From an uncultured Planctomycetaceae bacterium (GTDB lineage: Bacteria > Planctomycetota > Planctomycetia > Planctomycetales > Planctomycetaceae): DNA of 64,000 nucleotides. Below the pieces are notes generated by a model. It saw nothing but the letters and a program-made list of their open reading frames with translations. It was not told the origin of the DNA and did not search any database. Position 1 is the stretch's first letter; every line of letters starts with the position of its first letter. The stretch lies in contig CALSLT010000027.1 of the NCBI GenBank assembly GCA_943787265.1, positions 248,001 through 312,000 of the forward strand, given 5' to 3'. Positions 15,869 through 25,488 of this stretch are shown piece after piece. Position numbers and translations under genes: made by a program.

Positions 15869-18655
15869 CTACGGCACAAAGACAAACTCGTTGGCGTTCA
15901 GCATGGCTCGGCAGAATTGTGGTAGTCCCGCCTGTTCGATGAATGCGGTTGAGTCGGCTTGTTCCTGCTTCGTCGGCGTTCGACCAAAGCAAAGTTCAAA
16001 CGCCACTTGCACTTTGTCTTTCATCGATCCAGCAGCTTGTTCATTAAGACGCGAAGCGAAGAAGCCAGCCTGTTCAATTACGAACGAACTGTTCAGCAGG
16101 TTCAGCGCCTGCAGTGGCGTCGTTGAGCGACTGCGTTTTGGTGTAACCTGGCTGGCGTCCGGGCAGTCAAACGAGCCGAACACAGACTCCTGTTCCTGTC
16201 GAACTTTTGTCATGTAGATCATTCGGCGAAAATCTTCCGGACCGTATGTCGATTTGGGATGAAAATGCCGCACGTTTTCCATCTCGACTTCGAAGCCGCT
16301 GAAGCCTGGCCCGCCCATCCTCGGATCAAGCTTGCCAGTAACCGTCAGAATGCTGTCGCGGATGACTTCTGCTTCAATCCGCCGCGGTGGATATCTCCAC
16401 AGCAAACGCGTGCCGCCGTCCACTTTGATTGAAGACGGATTCGGACGGCTGTCCTGCTGCCAGGTATTTGACAACAGAATCTGGCGGTGAACGTGTTTCA
16501 GTGACCAGCCATTCTTCATCAGATCGCGAGCGAGCCAGTCGAGCAATTTCGGATGAGTTGGCGACGTCCCATTGGCTCCGAAGTCGCTCGGAGTGTCGAC
16601 AATGCCGGTTCCAAAATGAAATTGCCAGATCCGATTGACGATCACTCGGGCGGTCAATGGATTGTCAGGGTCGGCGACCCATTCAGCGAATGCTGTACGA
16701 CGTTCTCGTTCTGGTGCATTCTCAGCAAGATTCAGTGAACCGAGCATTTCAATTGAGTTCGGTCCGACGACTTCCCGTTTTGCGGTATGGTCTCCACGGT
16801 AAAGTCGGTGAGTTGGTCCCGGTTGGGCGAATGTCCCGGCGTAGACGGTCGGCACGGCCGACAGTTCAGCGGCTTTCTTCTGTGCGGTTTTTAATGCTGC
16901 CAGCCACTGGCTCCCCTTTGCCGCACGTTCTTTCGTGGCGTTGTCGAAATTGTAGACGGGCTCTGAATTCTTCTGTTTTCCGAATGGCTTACGATTGTCA
17001 GACGAGGAAACGGTTTTCCATTCGTCTGATCGCAATGCAGCTTCAATCCGATATTGAACGGCAACCCGATCGCCGTACCGCCCGTTGCGATCTCTCGCCC
17101 ACTCAACTCGATTGATGGTTTGCGGAGTTGGAAACTCGACCTGAACCCAGCCGCCGCCAGCTTCATTCGAAATCCAGCTTCGCCCATTACCGAAAGCTCC
17201 GTCGTTGATGTGTTTGAGCTTGTGAATTTCGTGGCCCGGCAGAGAACTCGAGCAAGTCGCGACAGCTCCGGCCGCTGCCAGAGCGACATTTTTGCTATTC
17301 GAAAAAATTTCGAGTTCGTCGATGCAGGGTTGTGAAGAGTTCGTTTTGAGAATCGTGAAACGAACGAATTTCGCCTCGACAGGTTCGAACGCGTCGATGT
17401 TGTGTCTGGCGGTCACTGCATCACGCAGGCCGGATTCGGCTGGCGGAATGAACTCAGCAAGATGTTTTCGCAAATCTCGAATCCGTTGCTGGACACTGGC
17501 AAGTTCACTTTGACGATCTTTGGAAACGGGCAGCTTCCTTGCCGCGTGCTGAACTCCGGCAAAGACCGCCTGCACCGCGTAAAAATCCCTTTGAGTGATT
17601 GGATCGAATTTGTGATTGTGGCAGCGAGCACAACCGATCGTCATTCCCAGAAACGCGGTCGTCGTCGCGTTGATCATGTCCGAAAGTTCGTCCTGCCGCT
17701 GCATGAGTGTGAGGTTTGGGTCTCGCCCTTTGACAATGTCGTGCGGACCGGCAACGAGAAATGCGGTTCCGATTGGCTCTCCAAGAGCGTCGCCGGCGAT
17801 CTGATGCCGAATAAAATCATCGTACGGTTGGTCCGAGTTCAAAGCATCGATCACCCAGTCTCGATAAGGCCATGCGTTCGGCCGCTCGCGATTGGTTTCG
17901 AATCCGTGCGTCTCTCCAAAACGGATCAAATCCAGCCAGTGCCGAGCCCACCTCTCGCCATAATGCGGACTGTCCAGGACCTGGTTGACAAGCTTCTTCC
18001 ACGCGTCAGGTGACTCATCGCTGACGAAACTGGCAACCTGCTCTGGAGTCGGTGGCAGACCGAGCATGACGAGAAACAATCGTCGAATCAGCGTTCGTTT
18101 TCCGGCACGTGACGACGGGGCGAGTTGGTGCTCCTTCAACTTCCCCAGCACAAACGAGTCAATTGCGGTCGCTGCAAACGCATCACTTAACTTTGGCGGT
18201 TCAGAATTTCCAACTGGCTGAAACGACCAGTGGTCTGACTTTTGATCGTCGTCACCTGAATCGCGATCAGGCATTTTCAGCCCCTGATCGATCCAGCCTC
18301 TCAGAACCGCGATCTGCTGGCTGGTCAGTCGTGGACCTTCTGGCGGCATCTTCAAATGCGGATCGAGCCCCGCCACGACTTTGATCAGAAAACTGTCCGC
18401 GCTGTGTGACGGCACAATGGCGGGTTCACCACTTTCTCCGCCTCGTAAGAGCGACCTTCGAGAAAGGATTCTGAATCCACCTTCAGGATCGTCCTGGCCG
18501 TGACAATCGATACAACGCTCGTTGAGGATCGGAAGAACGTCGGATTCGAAGTCGACAGTTCTGGAGACAGCCGCAACCAGTTTGGCTTTGGGAGAATCAG
18601 CAGCAATGACCTCTGGCGATGCAAAACCCACGGCCAGTAGCAGGATCGTCCTCAT
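15869..18655 (-). CDS. Planctomycete DUF1549/DUF1553 protein with PSCyt1-type heme motif and F5/8 C domain
   Basis: About 928 residues, secreted. The frame opens at a GTG at 18688 with ATGs at 18682, 18676 and 18655. The last gives the cleanest signal peptide (MRTILLLAVGFASPEVIAA) and is used, with the exact start uncertain. The N-terminal cytochrome-like part has CIDCHGQDDPEGG (about 48). DUF1549 follows, with the second motif CARCHNHKFDPITQRDFY near 350. A discoidin-like F5/8 type C module (about 430-560; ISNEAGGGWVQVEFPTPQ) is inserted before DUF1553 (DNPLTARVIVNRIWQFHFG onwards). These proteins are hallmarks of planctomycetes and are usually next to DUF1501 proteins, but this copy has no such partner. 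Function unknown. The F5/8 module suggests glycan or surface binding. Confidence 0.88.
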   Translation of the reverse strand: MRTILLLAVGFASPEVIAADSPKAKLVAAVSRTVDFESDVLPILNERCIDCHGQDDPEGGFRILSRRSLLRGGESGEPAIVPSHSADSFLIKVVAGLDPHLKMPPEGPRLTSQQIAVLRGWIDQGLKMPDRDSGDDDQKSDHWSFQPVGNSEPPKLSDAFAATAIDSFVLGKLKEHQLAPSSRAGKRTLIRRLFLVMLGLPPTPEQVASFVSDESPDAWKKLVNQVLDSPHYGERWARHWLDLIRFGETHGFETNRERPNAWPYRDWVIDALNSDQPYDDFIRHQIAGDALGEPIGTAFLVAGPHDIVKGRDPNLTLMQRQDELSDMINATTTAFLGMTIGCARCHNHKFDPITQRDFYAVQAVFAGVQHAARKLPVSKDRQSELASVQQRIRDLRKHLAEFIPPAESGLRDAVTARHNIDAFEPVEAKFVRFTILKTNSSQPCIDELEIFSNSKNVALAAAGAVATCSSSLPGHEIHKLKHINDGAFGNGRSWISNEAGGGWVQVEFPTPQTINRVEWARDRNGRYGDRVAVQYRIEAALRSDEWKTVSSSDNRKPFGKQKNSEPVYNFDNATKERAAKGSQWLAALKTAQKKAAELSAVPTVYAGTFAQPGPTHRLYRGDHTAKREVVGPNSIEMLGSLNLAENAPERERRTAFAEWVADPDNPLTARVIVNRIWQFHFGTGIVDTPSDFGANGTSPTHPKLLDWLARDLMKNGWSLKHVHRQILLSNTWQQDSRPNPSSIKVDGGTRLLWRYPPRRIEAEVIRDSILTVTGKLDPRMGGPGFSGFEVEMENVRHFHPKSTYGPEDFRRMIYMTKVRQEQESVFGSFDCPDASQVTPKRSRSTTPLQALNLLNSSFVIEQAGFFASRLNEQAAGSMKDKVQVAFELCFGRTPTKQEQADSTAFIEQAGLPQFCRAMLNANEFVFVP

Positions 18656-18904
18656 TGTTTTGTCAGCTAGTCCCATCTGCATTCTCACATTTGATTAGCA
18701 GCGAATGTTCCAACGAAAGAATAACGATGAATCATCGTGGAACATTACCTGTCAATCGGCAAGAGAACTGGACTCCAGATTCTCACCCCAGCGGTCAGTT
18801 ACTCCGAACTTCCCGATAGTCTGGTGTTCGGCAGGATCGACTTGTGACCTATGATCTCAAATTCTTTGTCCGTTTCAGTTTGCGTCTTCAGACGAGGGAT
18901 CGTC

Positions 18905-20221
18905 ATGCAGCGAATAGTTTTTCCGACAGTCAGCTCAGATCATTTTCTCAAACTTCCAATGCCAACTCTACTTCTGATGGTCGGGATGGTGGCGTCCGTC
19001 ACGCAAATCGCCATCGCTCAGAATGAGATTACACAAGTCAAAGCGGAACAGACCGCTGGACCAGCGGCTGTCGAAAACGCCGCAGCCACATCCAGTGATG
19101 AAGTCCTCGCTAAAGAGTCGACTCGAATTTCGTTTGTCCCGGGCTTCAAGCCGGAAGACATGCGACCGCACGTTGAGTACCTCGCCAGTGACGATCTACG
19201 TGGTCGCCGAGGTCTCTCAGCACAGGCCGCCGCCCGCTACATCGAAGACCATTTTCGCAAGCTGAAATTATTGCCGCTTTTTGATGGCGAGTACCTGCAA
19301 AAAATTCCGGGCCCACCTCGTGAAGACGGGCGAAAGACCATCTACGGTCAAAACGTTGGCGCGTGGCTGCCGGGCAGCGATCCAGAACTTCGCGACGAGT
19401 TCGTGATCGTCAGCGCTCACTATGATCATCTCGGGATGCGAGAAGGAAAAATCTTCCACGGCGCGGACGACAATGCCAGCGGCACGTCGATGGTTCTGGA
19501 AGTTGCTGAGCGATTCGTATCACTGAAGAAACGCCCGGCTCGCAGCATGGTATTTCTGGCATTCGATCTGGAAGAACACATGCTGTGGGGGTCGCGTTGG
19601 TTCGCTTCTCACGCTCCGTGGAAAATGGAACAGATCAAACTGTTCATCACGGCGGACATGATTGGGCGGTCACTCGGAAACCTGCCGATCTCGACAGCTT
19701 TCGTAATGGGCAGCGAGCATGGCTCAACACTTCCCAGCATCCTGGATGAAATCGGCGAGCCCGCAGACCTCAACATAGCTCGGATGGGTATCGACCTGAT
19801 TGGCACACGCAGTGATTACGGACCGTTCCGAGATCGCAAGGTGCCGTTTCTATTTTTCTCAACGGGCGAGCACCCCGACTACCACAAGCCGACCGACACA
19901 GCAGAAAAGATTAACTATGAACAGGTCGCCGCCGTGTCGAGTCTCGTATTTCGCGTGACCAAAAGCGTCGCAGAATCCGAAACACCACCAGTCTGGGTTG
20001 AGACTGTCGAACCGCAACTTGCAGAAGTCAAAGCCGTCCATCGGATCTCTGAATTACTTCTCGAAGCCGGCCGCAACGGCGAGCTGAACACGTTTCAGCA
20101 ATTCATCGTGACTCAGGCAGAAGTTCAGACTCGGCTGATTCTGGAACGCGGAACGGTGACTCCGGAAGAACGCGTCGGCTTGATCCGAACAGCTCAGATT
20201 CTGCTGCTCTCAGTTTTCTGA
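18905..20221 (+). CDS. M28-family metallopeptidase, exported
   Basis: About 438 residues. An ATG at 18851 extends the frame, but GAGGGA lies 8 bases ahead of the ATG at 18905, so that start is preferred. An N-terminal hydrophobic segment (PTLLLMVGMVASVTQIAIA) serves as signal or anchor. The di-zinc aminopeptidase ligands are visible in order: VSAHYDHLG (His), HGADDNASGTS (bridging Asp), FDLEEHML (catalytic Glu and Glu ligand), ITADMIGRS (Asp) and HPDYHKPTDT (His). All five ligands are present, so it should be active. Substrate is unknown; the family includes aminopeptidases and carboxypeptidases. Confidence 0.9.
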   Translation: MQRIVFPTVSSDHFLKLPMPTLLLMVGMVASVTQIAIAQNEITQVKAEQTAGPAAVENAAATSSDEVLAKESTRISFVPGFKPEDMRPHVEYLASDDLRGRRGLSAQAAARYIEDHFRKLKLLPLFDGEYLQKIPGPPREDGRKTIYGQNVGAWLPGSDPELRDEFVIVSAHYDHLGMREGKIFHGADDNASGTSMVLEVAERFVSLKKRPARSMVFLAFDLEEHMLWGSRWFASHAPWKMEQIKLFITADMIGRSLGNLPISTAFVMGSEHGSTLPSILDEIGEPADLNIARMGIDLIGTRSDYGPFRDRKVPFLFFSTGEHPDYHKPTDTAEKINYEQVAAVSSLVFRVTKSVAESETPPVWVETVEPQLAEVKAVHRISELLLEAGRNGELNTFQQFIVTQAEVQTRLILERGTVTPEERVGLIRTAQILLLSVF

Positions 20222-20320
20222 CAGGCCAGTAGTCCCGACTCTCGCAGGAGCGGAAAACTGTCACAACACATTCTGACGGCAACCCTGAAGTCGATATCTG
20301 CAGCTCGGTAAATTCGCCGC

Positions 20321-21241
20321 TCAATCGATGTAGCGTTCTTTCGGCCAGTCTTTGGCCAGAACACAGAACTTGTCGAGGTATTCCCTCTTCGGGCTGCACG
20401 CGACGACGCCCGGTAGACGCAGCATGTCGGCTCGATCGTCCATCCACATCTCGTCGAAGTTGACCGACTCGCCATTGTGAACCCACACGGCATCGCCACC
20501 AAGAATTCGAGCAAGGTGCATCGAAACGGGGAAGTCGTAGATGTTTGGTGAATGAATCAGCGATCCGCCGAACGCTCCCGTCGCCAGCAACGGATAGATG
20601 CTCCCTGGCATTTCGTCCGGTGCGACTCCGTTGAGGCCAAGCCCGGTCACTTCGCCAGCCCGCTCCACATCGCGATCCTGAAACCCGATCAGGTAGATGC
20701 TCGACGAACCGTCCCAGTTTTCAACGTCAACAGGCGTCATCGAATCGAGTACTTCCCGAGCCGGCTTCGTCAGATCGTCCGGCCCGCAGAGAATGCGGTC
20801 ACCGACGGCTTCCATCCACGTTCCGTGTTCACCGTCTTCGGGCACGTAGACCAGTGAGTAGTGAACCGTGTCTCGCGTTCGAAGATGCAGCATCACGCAC
20901 CACTGATCGCCAGTTCGATCTCGGAAGTACTTGGTGCCGTCAATCGGGTCGAGCGAAATGACATACTCAGACTCCGGCACGAACGCTCCCAGATCGCCGG
21001 TTTCTTCTTCGGCTTCGATCCGGCAGTTCTTCAGTATCGGAGCTTTGTCCCTCAGCGCAGCGACAGCCAATTCCTGAACGGTCAGGTCGGCAAGCGTTAG
21101 CGCGTCCGTATTGGAGCTTCCCGAAGATTTTCCGCTGAGCGAAATATCAAACTGCCTCAGAGTTTTTGCGATCGCTCCCGACCAACGCAGAACGTCCGGG
21201 CAATGCTCCGACAATGCGTCCGTAATTTCTTTCAGTTCCAT
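20321..21241 (-). CDS. Inositol monophosphatase-family phosphatase (CysQ/3'-nucleotidase-like)
   Basis: About 306 residues from the ATG at 21241, which has GGAAC upstream; an alternate start at 21268 adds nine residues. Mg-binding motifs of the family: IEAEEETGD near 90 and the signature ISLDPIDGTKYF near 105. The C-terminal Asp of the family (WxxxDxxA/G type) is less certain; FDEMWMDDRADM occurs near 270. Such enzymes remove phosphate from inositol phosphates, PAP or fructose bisphosphate; without a tree I cannot choose. PAP removal would fit the sulfite reductase gene ~6 kb away only loosely. Confidence 0.82.
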   Translation of the reverse strand: MELKEITDALSEHCPDVLRWSGAIAKTLRQFDISLSGKSSGSSNTDALTLADLTVQELAVAALRDKAPILKNCRIEAEEETGDLGAFVPESEYVISLDPIDGTKYFRDRTGDQWCVMLHLRTRDTVHYSLVYVPEDGEHGTWMEAVGDRILCGPDDLTKPAREVLDSMTPVDVENWDGSSSIYLIGFQDRDVERAGEVTGLGLNGVAPDEMPGSIYPLLATGAFGGSLIHSPNIYDFPVSMHLARILGGDAVWVHNGESVNFDEMWMDDRADMLRLPGVVACSPKREYLDKFCVLAKDWPKERYID

Positions 21242-21279
21242 TCGTCGAGTTCCAATTCTCAAAATCAAACCACAGAACG

Positions 21280-24200
21280 CTACTTTGCGAAGACAGGGTC
21301 TGCCGGGTTTCCTCGCGACATCAGAAACGCCAGCAAGTCGAGCACTTCTTCGCGGTTCAACTGGTTGAGCAATTTCGCTGGCATGAGCGAAGTCGGTGAC
21401 GGCAACACTTCGTCGATGTCGTCCTTTTCGATCGTCACAACCTTCGTTGCATCAACCGGGTCAATCAGAATCGTCACCTTGCCATCCGCTTCGTTAAGAA
21501 TTCGCCCGGTATGAACCTTGCCTGAATCCGTTGTCACGATCGATGCCCGGTACTGATCCGAAACAACTTTGCTCGGATCGATAATCGATTCCAGCATGTC
21601 TTTATAACTGAATCGGCCGGCCACGCTGGAGAGGTCTGGCCCGGTACTGCCGCCTTCTCCGAGATATCGATGGCACGAGATGCACCGCGACGATGCGTAG
21701 GTCCGTTTGCCGTTCTCGAAGTTGCGACCAGACAGTCCATTGGCTGTCACACTGACCAGCTCTTCGAGAGTCCACTCTTTGCCAGGACCTTTCGGTTTCG
21801 GCAGATCAGCTTCTTTCGGAGCGGCAGCGGCGATAGAGCTTTCCAGTGCCTTGCGTTCCGCTTCGGTCGCGTTGGCCAGAAACTCGTCTTTGATATTCTT
21901 GAGGAAGCCGCCGAAGCTTGCTCCACCGCTCTTCTTCGAAGCTCTTGCGAACCAGTCGAGGTACTGACGCCGCTGCTCGATCGTCCAGCCGTATTTCATG
22001 TTGCGGAGCACGTAAGCGTAGTGCGTCTGGTTAAGGTTCGGCATGTTCGCCAGCATGTTGGCGATTGAGCCACCGTAGCCGGCGTTTCTCGCCAGCACTT
22101 CTGGAATCTCAGCTTCGGCTTCACCTTCCGTTTCCGCAGCCATCAATTTCAGAGTCTTATCAATGACTTTGGCCGAGTTGACGTAAACGAGCATTCTGGC
22201 CAATTCACGATCGAGCATTTCCCGGCTCGACGGAAACTCAGGCTCGAGAATCTGTGCAACCGCACGCTGCTGCTCGACAGTCGGAGCTTCCATTCGGATA
22301 AACACCAGACTCAACGCTCGCAACCATTCGAGTTTCTGAAATTCCGACAGCCCGCTGAACTGAATCATCAGCAACCGATCGACAACGTCTTGCTGCATAG
22401 CCGCATCACCCTGGTGGGCCATCGCGACCGCAGCGGTGATCAGCAACTCCGGATAGCTTTCGGACAGAACCCGCTTCTGCCAGAGGGACGGTTCCTGAAA
22501 CTCCAGAGCGACTCGGGCGGCATAACGAATCGAACGGTCATCGTGACCGAGATGTCGCCAGATGAACTCGACGTTCTGTTCGCTGGACTTGCCGGTTTCG
22601 TGCAGAGTTTCCAGTTGGCGACGAACGGATCGTTCCACATTGCCCGGTTCATTGCCGGTCTGAACCGGAGCCGTTGATTCATCGCCAACATAAGTCACTC
22701 GGTAAAGCGCTGACTGAGCACCTCGACCGCCAACGGTAAAATACATCGCCCCGTCCGGGCCGATGGCCACATCAGTCAGCGGCAGCGGTGTGCAGGAAAC
22801 GAATTCCTGTCGCTCGCCGACGTAAGATGCCCCCTGCGGTGTCAGATGCACGGCGTACATCGTGCCGAAAGTCCAGTCGCAACAGTACAACGCCTTCTGG
22901 TACTTCGCCGGAAACTTCGCTCCGGTTCCGAACGAAACTCCCACCGGAGACCCGGGGCCGATGTCGACGACCTGCGGAAGACTGTCGACGTAGTAGGTCG
23001 GCCATTTACCCGTGCCACTTCGCCAGCCAAATTCGCTGCCGCTGACGGCGTGGACGATGCGGGTCGGACGGTACCACGGTGAGCCCATGTCCCACTCCAT
23101 GTCCGCGTCGTAGGCAAAGAGTTCGCCTTCTGGAGTGAAATCAAAATCGTACGGGTTGCGGTAACCCATGCTGATTATTTCCCAAGTCTTGCCTTCGGGA
23201 TCGGTCTTCGCGATCCAGCCGCCGGGAGCCAGCTTGCCTCGCGCGTGACCGCGAGCATCCCACTGCCTCGGCAGCAGATGATCCTCAGACCAGTTCGTCG
23301 GAACGCGGCTGGAATCAAAGTTGTCCGGCACGTTCGTATGGTTTCCAGCGATCAGATAAATCGACTTGCCATCCGGCGAAAGTCGCAAGCCGTGCGGGCC
23401 GTGTTCTCCGCCGCCGCTCAGAGCCTTCAACTTGACGACCTTGTCGAGTTGGTCATCGCCGTCGGTGTCCGTCGCCCGGTAAAGACCGCTGCCCGGTCCA
23501 CCGTTCACGCAAATGTAAAGCGAATCGAATGCCCAGAGCATGCCCTGTGACGACGTAATTTTGAGATCGAGGTCTTCGACCGTTGTCGGTTTGTCACTAC
23601 CAATCAGTGCGGGAGTGATTCGGAACAGTCCTTTGCCACCCTGGTCGCTGGCGATCAGTCGGCCTTTGCCATCAAACGCGATGCTGACCCACGATCCTTG
23701 AGTTTCTTTCGGAACGTCATAAAGCAGCTCAACCTGAAAACCTTCAGGAACCTGGAACACTCCGCGTGGCACGCTATTTTTCAAGAGCTTGTTGCCGCCG
23801 CCGCTCGGGTTAGCAAAGACGTTCCCCCAGGGGCCGACGCCCATTTTCCCGATCGACTTCACGTCGTAGAGATTCTTGAACTCTTTGTCCTTCGCGATCG
23901 TCCAGGACGAGTCCGTCACGATGTACGACTTTCCGCCGCCACCATGAATCATTTCCAGCTTCAAAACGAAACCGCCTGTTCCGCCTTCGTTGTTGGCGTC
24001 GACGGAAATCTCGTTTAGACCGTCCTTCAATGCTGAGCCGACATTGGCGGTAACCGGTTGTCCCCACTCGCTACTTGTCGCCACTTTCTTTCCGTTGACT
24101 CGAACAGTCATTCCGTTGTCGCAAGTGGCGATCAGCGTTGCCGACTTCACATCAGCGACTTTGAACTGCTTTCGGATGAAGCAGGTCTGTGCCGCCGGTC

Positions 24201-24414
24201 CCTGATTCCAAATCCATAATGCTTCCGGCCCAGCCGTGACATCGAATTTCGGCTTCGTTTTTGCAACAGCGACGGTGTGAACCGAGCCGTCCAGGTTTCG
24301 AGCGACGGCTTCCTGAATCTCAGGCTTCTGCGTTGAAATATCTGCTGCGCTGACTGAAGACGACAACGCGAGCACGAGCGTAAGAAAATTCACACCGGAC
24401 GTTTGGAAATTCAT
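21280..24414 (-). CDS. Beta-propeller 'membrane-bound dehydrogenase' with C-terminal cytochrome c domain
   Basis: 1044 residues, secreted (signal ends SSVSAAD). Order: a jelly-roll ligand-binding-like domain (about 65-180; CDNGMTVRVNGKKV), a six-bladed glucose/sorbosone-type propeller (about 205-590; FQVPEGFQVELLYD at its start, GEHGPHGLRLSPDGKSIY in the middle), a helical HEAT-like region (about 610-860), and a heme domain with CISCHRYLGEGGSTGPDL (about 911) ending GRILNEADGKV. This PVC-type arrangement is very common in planctomycetes. The propeller is proposed to oxidise sugars or alcohols with electrons passed to heme, but activity is unproven. The CXXCH depends on the cytochrome c assembly pathway encoded at 1092. 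Confidence 0.9.
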   Translation of the reverse strand: MNFQTSGVNFLTLVLALSSSVSAADISTQKPEIQEAVARNLDGSVHTVAVAKTKPKFDVTAGPEALWIWNQGPAAQTCFIRKQFKVADVKSATLIATCDNGMTVRVNGKKVATSSEWGQPVTANVGSALKDGLNEISVDANNEGGTGGFVLKLEMIHGGGGKSYIVTDSSWTIAKDKEFKNLYDVKSIGKMGVGPWGNVFANPSGGGNKLLKNSVPRGVFQVPEGFQVELLYDVPKETQGSWVSIAFDGKGRLIASDQGGKGLFRITPALIGSDKPTTVEDLDLKITSSQGMLWAFDSLYICVNGGPGSGLYRATDTDGDDQLDKVVKLKALSGGGEHGPHGLRLSPDGKSIYLIAGNHTNVPDNFDSSRVPTNWSEDHLLPRQWDARGHARGKLAPGGWIAKTDPEGKTWEIISMGYRNPYDFDFTPEGELFAYDADMEWDMGSPWYRPTRIVHAVSGSEFGWRSGTGKWPTYYVDSLPQVVDIGPGSPVGVSFGTGAKFPAKYQKALYCCDWTFGTMYAVHLTPQGASYVGERQEFVSCTPLPLTDVAIGPDGAMYFTVGGRGAQSALYRVTYVGDESTAPVQTGNEPGNVERSVRRQLETLHETGKSSEQNVEFIWRHLGHDDRSIRYAARVALEFQEPSLWQKRVLSESYPELLITAAVAMAHQGDAAMQQDVVDRLLMIQFSGLSEFQKLEWLRALSLVFIRMEAPTVEQQRAVAQILEPEFPSSREMLDRELARMLVYVNSAKVIDKTLKLMAAETEGEAEAEIPEVLARNAGYGGSIANMLANMPNLNQTHYAYVLRNMKYGWTIEQRRQYLDWFARASKKSGGASFGGFLKNIKDEFLANATEAERKALESSIAAAAPKEADLPKPKGPGKEWTLEELVSVTANGLSGRNFENGKRTYASSRCISCHRYLGEGGSTGPDLSSVAGRFSYKDMLESIIDPSKVVSDQYRASIVTTDSGKVHTGRILNEADGKVTILIDPVDATKVVTIEKDDIDEVLPSPTSLMPAKLLNQLNREEVLDLLAFLMSRGNPADPVFAK

Positions 24415-24450
24415 TGGTCATATCCTGAATGAGGCGGGGCAGGTATGAAG

Positions 24451-24483
24451 CAAAACACCCCGGCCATTTGAATGACCGGGGTG
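24451..24483 (-). terminator. Rho-independent terminator
   Basis: Stem CACCCCGG/CCGGGGTG (24456-24463 and 24476-24483), extended by most of the inner bases. On the minus strand it ends GGGGTGTTTTG. It separates the epimerase gene (ends 24504) from the propeller gene (starts 24414), indicating separate transcripts. Confidence 0.75.
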
Positions 24484-24503
24484 GGGAAAATCGAGCAGCA
24501 GGA

Positions 24504-25388
24504 TCAGCCTTCGACACGTGACTTCATGAAGGCGAGAGCGTCGGAGCAAAGTGCTTCTTCGGTGTCGTACATGCGGCGCCAGATTTTGGTGGCGGCGGCC
24601 AGGTCCGGCAGTGCCAGGCCGAACGCTTCGACAACCATCCAGCCGTCGTAGCCGGATTCTTTCAAGGCGGCGAAGCTGGTGTCCCAATCGACGCCGCCTT
24701 TGCCTGGTGTTGAGCGGTCGTTTTCTGAAATGTGCACGTGAACCGTCTGGTCCTTGCATTCCTGCACGGCCGACCGGATGCACTTTTCTTCGATGTTCGC
24801 GTGGAACGTGTCGTACATCATCTTCAAATTCGGATGATTGACTTCCCGGCAGAACCGAGCGGTATCGGCGGCCGAGTTCACAAAGTAGCACTCGAACCGG
24901 TTGAGATACTCAAGCGTCAATGTGACGTTGTTGGCCTGAGCGTGGTCAGCGACTTCGCCGAGTACTTCCTTGCACCAGTTCCACTCGTCGTCGGTTCGAG
25001 CGACGCCACGAGCGGCGAACTCGCGGAAGCCGAGCAGCTCTTCCGACGGCGGAAACGCTCCCAAAGCCGAGTGGAACGGTCCGCAAAGATGAGTCGCCCC
25101 CGCAGCGGCACAGCAATCAACTGCAACCTTCAGACGATCGACCGCAGCGGCTCGAACAGCGGCATCCGGAGAGATCGGGTTTTCTTCGTCGGTGCTGACG
25201 GTGACGGCGGTTCGACCGAGGCCAAGCTCGTCACACTTCGCGCCGATCTTTTTGAAGTTCCCAACGTCGAGGTTGAAGATTGGCAGCTCGACCCCGTCGT
25301 AGCCAATTTCCTTAACCTTTTCCAACGCTCCGAAATCCGACTCCTGAACGTCGGTCGTCCACAGCAGCAAATTGAAGCCGTACTTCAT
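24504..25388 (-). CDS. Sugar isomerase/epimerase, D-tagatose 3-epimerase-like TIM barrel
   Basis: 294 residues, cytoplasmic (no signal). Family motifs in order: MKYGFNLLLWT at the N-terminus, GYDGVELPIF, CGPFHSALG (about 102), then four metal ligands: Glu in LTLEYLNRFE, Asp in MMYDTFHANIEEK, His in HVHISENDRSTPG, and Glu in WMVVEAFG. The SENDRxTPGxG segment is typical of ketose 3-epimerases (D-tagatose/D-psicose type). The enzyme would interconvert keto-sugars at C3; the specific sugar cannot be read from sequence. It is transcribed from its own unit with a terminator after it. Confidence 0.85.
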   Translation of the reverse strand: MKYGFNLLLWTTDVQESDFGALEKVKEIGYDGVELPIFNLDVGNFKKIGAKCDELGLGRTAVTVSTDEENPISPDAAVRAAAVDRLKVAVDCCAAAGATHLCGPFHSALGAFPPSEELLGFREFAARGVARTDDEWNWCKEVLGEVADHAQANNVTLTLEYLNRFECYFVNSAADTARFCREVNHPNLKMMYDTFHANIEEKCIRSAVQECKDQTVHVHISENDRSTPGKGGVDWDTSFAALKESGYDGWMVVEAFGLALPDLAAATKIWRRMYDTEEALCSDALAFMKSRVEG

Positions 25389-25488
25389 CGTGAAATCTCT
25401 CCTCAGATGGCGTCGGAACGCCCCCGCAAATCAGGGTCAGCAAAACGAAATAAAACGGCGACTGCATGAGACAATCGCGTCGACAGGA

